A stretch of DNA of 24,493 nucleotides from UBA1268 sp002694955. Lineage in GTDB: Bacteria > Planctomycetota > Planctomycetia > Pirellulales > UBA1268. The notes beneath the pieces are model-generated. The model worked only from the letters and a program-made list of their open reading frames with translations. It did not search any database and was not told the DNA's origin. The DNA lies in assembly GCA_028066355.1 (NCBI GenBank), contig JALCBP010000035.1:1-24493 (forward strand), written 5' to 3'. This document shows positions 14,890 through 21,718 of the stretch, one piece after another. The position numbers and the translations under genes are program-made. Numbering within the stretch: position 1 is the first letter of the stretch; each line of letters starts with the position of its first letter.

Positions 14890-16758
14890 ATGTATAGAGA
14901 AGAAAACACGCCAAAGAACGCTTTAGTTGCTTGGTTCATGATGGTTTTTCTCTGCGGTTTCTTCACCTCAGTCTTATTGTCACCAGTAGTTGCTCAGGAA
15001 CAAAATCAAAAAATTGCGGAAGAAGAAAAAGGTGATGAAGAAGAGCCTGATGGAAAATCTTCCGCAGATGCCGAAAAAATTCTGGACACGACTACTGTCG
15101 GAATAGCTGGTGGGGTTCTAACTCTCCTTACCGTGTTTTTTGGCCTCACGAGCATGTGGGTGCAAAAAGACAGTCGTCGATATGGGATCGGCAGTAAAAA
15201 ATGGACACGTATAGTTGTCGTTCCCTACTTGCTTGGAGCAGTTGCGCTGGTAGTAGCAGTAGGGCTCAATTGGACTGAGTATGCGTTTCTTGGAGTTGGT
15301 GGGTTGTGGGGTGCACTAGCAGGCCTTTCTGCAGTATGGTTGTTGCCCGTTGTTCTTTATGTTGTCGCTCGATCGCGTGCGCTCAACGATACTGGAGAGG
15401 TAGAGGCGGCACCACCAGACGTCGTGCTCATTGCTACCTGCCGCGAAGTACCAGAAGAAAACACGCTTCTAATTGAGAAACTTTCTGAAAATTCAGAGTT
15501 TGCTGACTTGGTTCGAGTGCTTGCGGAGGCCTTCGCCGCGCGGGCTCCTGTCGTGTTACTTGATCTAGCTCAGGGGGGGCTGCATGTTCGCTACGACATT
15601 GATGGCATGAAGACACCAACACGTATTCGAGAACACCTCTTGACTGGTAGGAAACTCCGTAAACATGATCCTGAAGTCTGGGTTGACGCACCTCCGTTGG
15701 ATGCGGTGACTGGTGAAAAGATCTTGGTTACGCTCATGAGGCTGGCTGGACTTTCTCCAAAAAAACGGGGTCGTCCACAAGTAGGCAACTTTGATGTCAC
15801 CGTAGACGGAAAAAAAAGAACCTGTCGGCTCAGCGCGAAAGTTATCAAGGGGCACGAGCAGTTTGCTGTTGATTTGGCAGAACCACCAAAGAAGTTCAAA
15901 GGTGCAGACGATCTGGGTATGCCTCTGGAAATGCTTGAGTCACTTCAGGGGTTAGTCAATAAAAAACATGGCTTATTAATCGTTTCAGCGTCAAAGGGTA
16001 ACGGGCTTACTACCCTCTTTGATATGACAGTGACGGCCGGAGATCGGCTGATGAGAGATTTTGTCTCTATTGAAGAAAAAAATGAAAACAATAATGAAAT
16101 CCAAAACGTCAAAATACAAAAGTACGATGCAGAATCAGGTGAGACTCCAATTCAAGCAGTTGAGAGGGCTATGCTCTCATACCCGAGTGGTTTTATCACT
16201 CGTAATTTGAAAGATTCGGCATTTGCGCAGGAGTTGGTCAAGCAAGCACTTGAAGACAAGTTGGTAATTGTCAGCGTTCTGGCTGAAGACAGTGTTGATG
16301 CGATCTCCAAGATTATTGAGTTTGGTATTTCATCAAGTGATCTCGCAAAATGCCTTGTTGGGTCAGTCTCTCAAATATTAGTCCGTAAATTATGCCCCAA
16401 GTGTGCTGAACATCAGGAGACTCCTCTTCCTCTTCTTGAGAAATTTGGAAAGTCAACAGAAGACGTACCCCATATTCGTACAGTCTCAGAGCACGGTGGC
16501 TGTCGTATCTGTTTTGGTCGCGGATATGCTGGAAGAATTGGTGCCTTTGAATTGGCCTCAGGTGTAACTCTTCGTAAAGGAGTTGCAAAGGGAGTCGATG
16601 CTGCGACATTGAAAAAAGCAGCGAGTAAAGATGGCTATACTACCGCACGAGATCAGGGAATGAGTCTCGTGCTCAATGGCGTTACTTCGCTGGAAGAGAT
16701 GCAACGAATTTTTTCATCGAAAAAGAAAAAGACGCGACGACCGAAGGCAAAGGCCTGA
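14890..16758 (+). CDS. Membrane-anchored GspE/PilB-like protein with degenerate ATPase motifs
   Basis: The start at 14890 is the first ATG; an upstream TTG is possible. The 622-residue protein has an N-terminal hydrophobic segment (11-35), an acidic loop (37-66) and three further membrane spans (about 69-90, 106-126, 133-160) with positive charges placing the C-terminal part in the cytoplasm. That part follows GspE/PilB: LHVRYDIDGM at 231-240, a GspE N2-like segment, the core, and a zinc-type CxxC pair (Cys502/505 and Cys538/541). Every nucleotide motif is altered. The Walker A position reads ASKGNGLTT, with Leu373 for the catalytic Lys. The Asp box reads IEEKNE, Walker B lacks the Asp-Glu pair (YPSGFITRNLKD), and the His-box histidines are gone. 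Such a protein should not hydrolyse ATP like GspE. It may scaffold or regulate the adjacent PilT-like motor (inference). Confidence 0.82.
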   Translation: MYREENTPKNALVAWFMMVFLCGFFTSVLLSPVVAQEQNQKIAEEEKGDEEEPDGKSSADAEKILDTTTVGIAGGVLTLLTVFFGLTSMWVQKDSRRYGIGSKKWTRIVVVPYLLGAVALVVAVGLNWTEYAFLGVGGLWGALAGLSAVWLLPVVLYVVARSRALNDTGEVEAAPPDVVLIATCREVPEENTLLIEKLSENSEFADLVRVLAEAFAARAPVVLLDLAQGGLHVRYDIDGMKTPTRIREHLLTGRKLRKHDPEVWVDAPPLDAVTGEKILVTLMRLAGLSPKKRGRPQVGNFDVTVDGKKRTCRLSAKVIKGHEQFAVDLAEPPKKFKGADDLGMPLEMLESLQGLVNKKHGLLIVSASKGNGLTTLFDMTVTAGDRLMRDFVSIEEKNENNNEIQNVKIQKYDAESGETPIQAVERAMLSYPSGFITRNLKDSAFAQELVKQALEDKLVIVSVLAEDSVDAISKIIEFGISSSDLAKCLVGSVSQILVRKLCPKCAEHQETPLPLLEKFGKSTEDVPHIRTVSEHGGCRICFGRGYAGRIGAFELASGVTLRKGVAKGVDAATLKKAASKDGYTTARDQGMSLVLNGVTSLEEMQRIFSSKKKKTRRPKAKA

Positions 16759-16782
16759 TTTTATTGAGTAAGGACCTGAGTT

Positions 16783-17523
16783 GTGATTGTTAGTCAGGCT
16801 GAAGACAATGCCGAGGAATATCGCCCAATAAGTACACTTGCAGTACTCGCGCTTATAGCTGGATGCTCCTCATTTTTGGCGCTAATAAGCCAGATCTTAT
16901 GGGTGATTCCAATTCTTGCAGGTGGGTTGTCACTAGCGGCTATCCGAGATACTTCGATCGGGAAATCACATAAAGCGGGCCGAGGCCTTGCCCTCATTGG
17001 GTTGGCATTATCTGTTGGGTTTGGGGCGCAGTCTTTTAGCGTGTTTTCAGTGAATGCGTGGATTGACCACAGCCGTGCCCGTGAAACGGTCTTGAGGTGG
17101 CACCAGGCAATACGGGATGGTGAATGGGACGTTGTCCATGGGTTTTGTACGCCAGGGCTTATACCAGTAGAAGAGGTAGACCACGACGGCCCAGATCACG
17201 ACGGACATAGCCATGGGTCTGAGGAAAGTAGGAAGCTATCAGAAATCAAGGAACTTCGGAATTTCCCTGCTGTTCGTTCACTTGCGGCATGTAACAGGAT
17301 TACGCTTACAGATATAGTCCGTGGTAATCAGCGGTACCAAGGATCTTTGCATGTGACGATCGATGTTGGTGAATGCGAGAACCATTCAGAGGATTCATTA
17401 CCACACATTGTTGATCTTTGGTTGCAACATACGACTCAAGAAGAGCCGGAAGTAGGTGAAGATGCTGATGGGTTCCAGCGTGTCGAAATATGGCAGATTA
17501 TCAGGATTGATCCATCAGAGTAA
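16783..17523 (+). CDS. DUF4190-like membrane protein with His/Asp-rich segment
   Basis: Translation likely begins at GTG, since AAGGA stands 8 bases before it and no ATG fits. The 246-residue protein has two or three hydrophobic helices (about 18-53 and 68-90) arranged as in DUF4190 proteins, with a short GKSHKAGRG loop between them. After residue 93 comes a soluble domain that opens with HSRARETVLRWHQAIRDGEW, reminiscent of NTF2-like or lumazine-binding-like folds (weak resemblance). A run at 133-145 is rich in His, Asp and Gly (DHDGPDHDGHSHG), which could bind metal ions. It starts 24 bases after the pseudo-ATPase gene and is likely co-transcribed with it and pilT. Its function is unknown; the DUF assignment is by pattern only. 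Confidence 0.72.
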   Translation: MIVSQAEDNAEEYRPISTLAVLALIAGCSSFLALISQILWVIPILAGGLSLAAIRDTSIGKSHKAGRGLALIGLALSVGFGAQSFSVFSVNAWIDHSRARETVLRWHQAIRDGEWDVVHGFCTPGLIPVEEVDHDGPDHDGHSHGSEESRKLSEIKELRNFPAVRSLAACNRITLTDIVRGNQRYQGSLHVTIDVGECENHSEDSLPHIVDLWLQHTTQEEPEVGEDADGFQRVEIWQIIRIDPSE

Positions 17524-17532
17524 ATCCTCGTA

Positions 17533-17572
17533 CAGACAAATGTAATTCTCGCTTACAATCATGAATTGTCTG
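17533..17572. terminator. Hairpin between convergent gene ends, possible bidirectional terminator
   Basis: An outer 7-base stem (CAGACAA at 17533-17539 with TTGTCTG at 17566-17572) encloses an inner 5-base stem (TGTAA at 17541-17545 with TTACA at 17553-17557) and a 7-base loop. The right arm overlaps the last codons of epmA. It lies directly between two convergent stop codons, a usual place for a shared terminator, but T-runs are poor on both sides and an 8-base bulge separates the stems. Confidence 0.4.
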
Positions 17573-18503
17573 AATTGAAATAACGAATGGCATCAATCGA
17601 ATCAGTGCCAGCTGCCAACATCATGAGGCGATCGAATCCTAGGGCGACTCCAACACCTTCTGGCATGTTATCGTGCACGGCAAGTAAACGATCTGGGAGA
17701 GGTAGTTTTTGTTTTTCAAATGACATTCGGATCTGGTTTGTCTCTTCGAGTCGATTTCGAATAGTAGAAGAACAAGTTTCTTCCTGCCAGCCATTCATTA
17801 ATTCAATGCCAGCAACGAAAACTTCAAAACGAAGTGCTACCTGTTTATTTGTTGGGTCTAGTCGTGCAAACGCAGACTCAGACGCAGGCCAGGATTCGAG
17901 CATGGTTGGCTGAGGAATTCCAAGCTGTGGTGCTACGACCTCAGAAAGTAATAGTTCAAATGCGAGGCTCCACTGTTGTTCCTCAGGAAGTCTCGAAATG
18001 CTGTCCGGAATTATAACGTTATGAAAATGAGATGCCTTCAGTAAGGCATCAACGTTGGCCGTTATTGGGTCTATATTAGCATGCTGAATAAATGCGTCTC
18101 TGCAGCATAGTCGTTGAAGCCCGTTAGTGCGGAGGGAGTCGTGCAGAAGCCGTTGGATTAACTCGGCTGTTGAAGTCAGGGTTGCCCCGGGCTCATACCA
18201 TTCGAGCATGGTGAATTCAGTGTCATGATGCGGACCGCGCTCATCCTGACGAAAGCAGTGTGCAAACTGGTAAATGGGTCCAGAGTCTTCAGCGAGTAAA
18301 CGCTTCATGTGTGGCTCTGGACTGGTTTGCAGAAACTTGTTTTCGGTGCCTTGTATAACCGAATAGGGGTCAATTGAAACCTCTGGTAGCAATTCGCGTG
18401 AAACAATTGGAGTGTCAACTTCAAGAAAACCTTGGATTTCAAGTCGACGACGAATCAGAGAGCGAACCGTTGCTTGGCGTTGAAGAAGTGGACGAATAGA
18501 CAT
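17559..18503 (-). CDS. epmA: Elongation factor P--(R)-beta-lysine ligase EpmA (GenX/PoxA)
   Basis: The 314 residues correspond to the class II catalytic core of lysyl-tRNA synthetase without the anticodon-binding domain, the hallmark of EpmA. Class II motif 2 is seen as CFRQDERGPHHDTEFTMLEW (residues 83-102), and motif 3 as GVGVALGFDRLMMLA near the end. The enzyme attaches (R)-beta-lysine to a conserved lysine of EF-P, which helps ribosomes through polyproline stretches. EF-P itself and the EpmB aminomutase are not in the window. It follows the universal stress gene by 43 bases on the same strand and is probably co-transcribed. No strong Shine-Dalgarno precedes the ATG. The assignment against full LysS rests on length and the missing N-terminal domain. 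Confidence 0.93.
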   Translation of the reverse strand: MSIRPLLQRQATVRSLIRRRLEIQGFLEVDTPIVSRELLPEVSIDPYSVIQGTENKFLQTSPEPHMKRLLAEDSGPIYQFAHCFRQDERGPHHDTEFTMLEWYEPGATLTSTAELIQRLLHDSLRTNGLQRLCCRDAFIQHANIDPITANVDALLKASHFHNVIIPDSISRLPEEQQWSLAFELLLSEVVAPQLGIPQPTMLESWPASESAFARLDPTNKQVALRFEVFVAGIELMNGWQEETCSSTIRNRLEETNQIRMSFEKQKLPLPDRLLAVHDNMPEGVGVALGFDRLMMLAAGTDSIDAIRYFNSDNS

Positions 18504-18546
18504 AAAAAGTTACATGCCGCGACGAGAGGGGCTGCTCAAAAATGAC

Positions 18547-18990
18547 TTACTTTTTTGAAAGTTTACCAGCATCTTGGCGATAGATCAGCACAGGGCAAGG
18601 TGCATGTCGTACAACTGCTTCAGCAACACTACCCATGAGAATTCGGCTCAGTCCTGTGCGGCCGTGCGTGCCGAGTACGATAAGCTCTGCTTGTTCTTCC
18701 TCGGCAACACGAACAATCTCAGTTGCTGGATCTCCCATGACGAGGCGATGTTCAAAACTGAGTTGAGGATCAGATGGGCATACCTCACTGAGCATTTTGA
18801 GTATTCGTTCAGAACTTGGCTCAGGAAGTCCGTAATAGAGTTCACCACCACCGTAGGCGAGTGGTGGTTCTTCGATATGGAGAATGAGGAGCTCAGCAGA
18901 AGACTGTTTGGCGAGATTTTCAGCGTGTACAAGCGCTGCATCGCTCGCAGTGGAAAAGTCTGTTGGAAAGAGAATTTTTTTCATGCTCAT
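18547..18990 (-). CDS. Universal stress protein, UspA family
   Basis: The 147-residue protein begins MSMKKILFPTDFS, the usual Usp first strand and aspartate, and closes with LGTHGRTGLSRILMGSVAEAVVRHAPCPVLIYR. The latter contains the G-2x-G-9x-G-S/T loop that binds ATP in UspA/MJ0577-type proteins. Usp proteins act in the cytoplasm during starvation and stress; their molecular targets are often unknown. It lies 223 bases after metG and 43 before epmA on the minus strand. Its start region is duplicated: an upstream copy of the ribosome site and ATG opens a two-codon frame. An inverted repeat 66 bases upstream may be an operator. A second ATG at codon 3 could also serve, lying close to the first. 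Confidence 0.94.
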   Translation of the reverse strand: MSMKKILFPTDFSTASDAALVHAENLAKQSSAELLILHIEEPPLAYGGGELYYGLPEPSSERILKMLSEVCPSDPQLSFEHRLVMGDPATEIVRVAEEEQAELIVLGTHGRTGLSRILMGSVAEAVVRHAPCPVLIYRQDAGKLSKK

Positions 18991-19015
18991 GACTCACCTC
19001 AGCTCATGACTCACC
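18985..19015 (-). repeat. Duplicated ribosome-binding site and start codon of the usp gene
   Basis: The 14-base unit GGTGAGTCATGAGC (minus strand) occurs twice, at 19015-19002 and 18998-18985, 3 bases apart (period 17). The downstream copy supplies the usp ribosome site and its first two codons. The upstream copy has its own ATG (19007-19005) but meets TGA after two codons (Met-Ser-stop), ending 8 bases before the usp ATG and in another frame. This could let ribosomes load or stall just before usp; it could also be a neutral tandem duplication. Confidence 0.7.
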
Positions 19016-19055
19016 CCATTGGTTTATGAATAAGCCTGTTCACCGGACTCCCAAA

Positions 19056-19078
19056 TGTATGATATTCGCTGTCATACA
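19056..19078. promoter_or_regulatory. 7-7 inverted repeat upstream of usp, operator-like
   Basis: TGTATGA at 19056-19062 pairs perfectly with TCATACA at 19072-19078 across a 9-base spacer. It lies 66 bases upstream of the usp start and about 135 past the metG stop (both genes on the minus strand). Without a following T-run it looks more like a protein-binding dyad than a terminator. The binding protein is unknown. Confidence 0.4.
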
Positions 19079-19213
19079 GAAAAAGAAAGCAATCTGAAAG
19101 TTATTTATGCGTTTTCAAGTTAGATGTTGGCCTTCAAAAGGTGACTTTTTTGCCACCCAAAGTGAAGCGTTACGCTCTCTTTCGAGTCAGTTTGATGTCT
19201 TGCAGTTTTAGAG

Positions 19214-21313
19214 TTATCCAAGTCGCATGCCCGGCAATGCTCCACTATCTGGAGAAAGAAGATAGACACCGTCGGCTCCAGCTCCACTTGCAGCGACAAC
19301 CATCCCTTCACTGAGGCCAAACTTCATTTGTCGAGGTGCAAGATTAGCAACAATGACAACAAGCCGCCCGTGAAGATCTTCAGGCCGGTGAAACTTTTTT
19401 ATACCAGCAAAAATGGTGCGCCGGTCGTCGCCACCGAGCGAGACTGTGAGCTTTAGAAGTTTGCGAGCTTCTGGAACTTCTTCAGCATCGACAACTCGCG
19501 CAACTCGCAAGTCTATTTTCGCAAAATCGTCGATCGTACAGGTTTCAGCGAGGGCATCTGAATCAAGTGGTTCCGTAGAATCTTGAGAGAGATCACCCGG
19601 TTCTGGTTTACTCGTTGATATTTCAGACATAGTAGATCCTTGTAGGGTAGATGATGAGGTATTTGATGCATTAAGAAGCTTATCAATTTGTGAGGATTCA
19701 ATTCGTTGCATCAATGGCTGGAAGGTAGCGACTGGCAGGTTTTCAAGAGGCGTTTGTGACTGATGCCAATCTGTAATGGGAGGGCCGACAAGTTCAGCCA
19801 CACTGTCTGCTAATTTTGGAAGTACAGGAGTCATGTAAACTACTAATTGGCGGAATAAATTGAGTGAGACACTAGCAACATCCTGTAGTCGTTGTTGTTC
19901 TTTGGGGCCTTGTTTCGCGAGTTTCCAAGGTTGTTCATTATCAACGTACTGGTTTGCTCTATCTGCTGCTTGCATGATGATCCGCATCGCTCGTGCAAAG
20001 TCACACGACTCATAGGCTGCGGCGATTGCTTCACCATCAGCGGCTGCTTGAGCAAAAAGGCCACCATCGTCAGGGTACGTAGAAGAAAGTCCAGTTTTTT
20101 TAAGCCACCTGGCTGTGCGGCTTGCAAGGTTCACGAGCTTGCCAATTAAGTCGGTGTTCACCTTTGTGGTGAATTCTTCAAGATTGAGATCAATATCATC
20201 AATGCCACCAGATAGCTTGGTCGCGTAGTAATACCGCAGGGCTGCTGGGTCGACGTAGTCAAGATATGTTCGAGCCAAGAGAAAGGTGCCACGACTTTTT
20301 GACATTTTCTGCCCATTTACGGTCAGGAAGCCATGGACGCGAACCTTTGTTGGCAGGTTCATGCCTGCAATTTTCAGCATCGCTGGCCAGAATAGTGTGT
20401 GGAAATAGGTGATGTCTTTTCCAATAAAGTGATGGATTTCGGCACTGGGCTGGTTTGCATCTCCCGAACACCACCAATCCGCAAATGATCCTCCCTGCTT
20501 CTTTGCCCATTGTTCTGTAGCAGCAATGTAGCCAATGGGTGCATCGAACCAGACATACCAATACTGGCCCGGTGCATCTGGAATTTCAAAACCAAAATAA
20601 GGAGATGGACGTGAAATGTCCCAATCCCGCAGAGTCTCATTGAGAAAATGCCCTGCAAGATAATTCGAGATTTTCTGGTCAATGGCACCAGATTCCTGTG
20701 TCCATTTCGTGAGGAAAGGTCGCAGGCTTTCCAGCGTGACAAAGAGGTGTTCCGCTTTTCGAATCTCAGGTGTGGTGCCAGAAAGTGTACTGATGGGATT
20801 TATCAGTTCGGCTGGAGAGTATGTCGCGCCGCAGGTTTCACATGAATCTCCATATTGATCAGTTGCCTGGCAACGCGGACAACCACCTTTTACAAATCTA
20901 TCGGCAAGAAATACTCCTGCTTTGAGATCGAATAGTTGGCTGACTTCTCGTTGAGCAATCAGGTTTTGCTTACGAAGAGATTGCCAGATGTCATTACACA
21001 ACGACCGATTTTCTTCACTGTCGGTAGATCCATAATAATCAAAGTCAATGTGAAAGCCCTTAAAGTCGGCTAGATGAGCTTCTTGCATTGAGGCAATGAG
21101 TTCTTTCTCGGTGCGGCCTTCACTTTTGGCTCTGATCATGATAGCTGTGCCATGCGTGTCATCTGCGCATAGGTAAATAGCTTGATTGCCGCACAGCCGC
21201 TGAAATCGCGCGAAAATATCTGTCTGGATATATTCGACTAAGTGCCCAAGATGAATATGGCCATTGGCATAAGGAAGAGCCGAAGTAATCAGGATTCGGC
21301 GAGTTTTGGGCAT
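19214..21313 (-). CDS. metG: Methionyl-tRNA synthetase with C-terminal tRNA-binding domain
   Basis: This 699-residue class I synthetase charges tRNA-Met with methionine. The HIGH-type motif is HLGH at 21-24 and the KMSKS loop is KMSKS at 336-340. Four cysteines (145, 148, 158, 161) form a zinc knuckle, marking the MetG1 type. Helical anticodon-binding domain residues about 390-560 follow. A linker rich in Ser, Thr, Glu and Asp (about 565-600) joins an EMAP II/Trbp111-like oligonucleotide-binding domain (about 605-699, with DLRVARVVDAEEVPEARKLLKL-type sequence) that aids tRNA binding and dimerisation. It is the first gene of a probable metG-usp-epmA run, though the 223-base gap before usp suggests a separate promoter there. 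The ATG is preceded by an indistinct ribosome site. Confidence 0.97.
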   Translation of the reverse strand: MPKTRRILITSALPYANGHIHLGHLVEYIQTDIFARFQRLCGNQAIYLCADDTHGTAIMIRAKSEGRTEKELIASMQEAHLADFKGFHIDFDYYGSTDSEENRSLCNDIWQSLRKQNLIAQREVSQLFDLKAGVFLADRFVKGGCPRCQATDQYGDSCETCGATYSPAELINPISTLSGTTPEIRKAEHLFVTLESLRPFLTKWTQESGAIDQKISNYLAGHFLNETLRDWDISRPSPYFGFEIPDAPGQYWYVWFDAPIGYIAATEQWAKKQGGSFADWWCSGDANQPSAEIHHFIGKDITYFHTLFWPAMLKIAGMNLPTKVRVHGFLTVNGQKMSKSRGTFLLARTYLDYVDPAALRYYYATKLSGGIDDIDLNLEEFTTKVNTDLIGKLVNLASRTARWLKKTGLSSTYPDDGGLFAQAAADGEAIAAAYESCDFARAMRIIMQAADRANQYVDNEQPWKLAKQGPKEQQRLQDVASVSLNLFRQLVVYMTPVLPKLADSVAELVGPPITDWHQSQTPLENLPVATFQPLMQRIESSQIDKLLNASNTSSSTLQGSTMSEISTSKPEPGDLSQDSTEPLDSDALAETCTIDDFAKIDLRVARVVDAEEVPEARKLLKLTVSLGGDDRRTIFAGIKKFHRPEDLHGRLVVIVANLAPRQMKFGLSEGMVVAASGAGADGVYLLSPDSGALPGMRLG

Positions 21314-21718
21314 GATGCCTTATAAGCGAAAGAGCACAGGATAGTGGTAATGCGAAATCTTGCCGCTGCATGAGCTGAGTGAGTCAAGATCGCAAAATGA
21401 TAGTCTAAAACGAATACAGAATTCAAGAAAAGCCGTTGCGCGAAGTATGCACACAATAGAGTAGATTAGCGTGTGCCTGGGGCTGTAGTAACCCCGATTT
21501 TCGTACTCTACCCGAATTGCCCCACGTTCCATATTTAGGCTGCTATCAGAAAAATGCTCTTGTCCGCGGCCCTGTGACACCGCCACTATCTCGCCGTCTG
21601 GTTTTTGGTGAGTTGGTTTGTTTTTCCAATGACAAGGAAGTCACTGGCGGACTGAAAGCTCACGTAACACTATGAGTGCGAGTACTGACCTCAAAAAAAG
21701 GTCTTATTGGAGTCACGG
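21314..21718. other. 405-base divergent gap with a nested stem-loop and no gene
   Basis: The gap separates metG (minus) from the thioredoxin-protease gene (plus) and must hold both promoters, which I cannot place. At 21457-21510 two nested perfect stems appear: TAGAGTA (21457-21463) with TACTCTA (21504-21510), enclosing GGGG (21479-21482) with CCCC (21492-21495). They could belong to a metG leader RNA on the minus strand or to a plus-strand leader. No known riboswitch, T-box or small RNA signature is recognisable. An 88-codon minus-strand frame here begins with GTG and looks like chance. Confidence 0.4.
21687..21703 (+). promoter_or_regulatory. Small hairpin just before the ribosome site of the thioredoxin-protease gene
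   Basis: GACCT (21687-21691) pairs with AGGTC (21699-21703) around a loop of one C and six A. It ends 5 bases before the GGAG that serves the ATG at 21719. It may affect translation initiation or simply end an upstream leader; nothing more can be said. Confidence 0.3.

Noticed and set aside
19136..19157. GGTG/CACC hairpin with TTTT on the minus strand after metG, possible terminator
   Set aside because: The stem is only 4 bases with a 10-base loop, too weak to support.
21320..21586. 88-codon minus-strand frame upstream of metG
   Set aside because: Starts with GTG without a ribosome site and has no family resemblance; chance frame in a spacer.
21540..21600. AGGGCCGCGG on the minus strand, resembling part of a T-box motif before metG
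   Set aside because: Lacks the core GTGGTACC part, the specifier stem and a terminator; T-boxes are not expected in planctomycetes.
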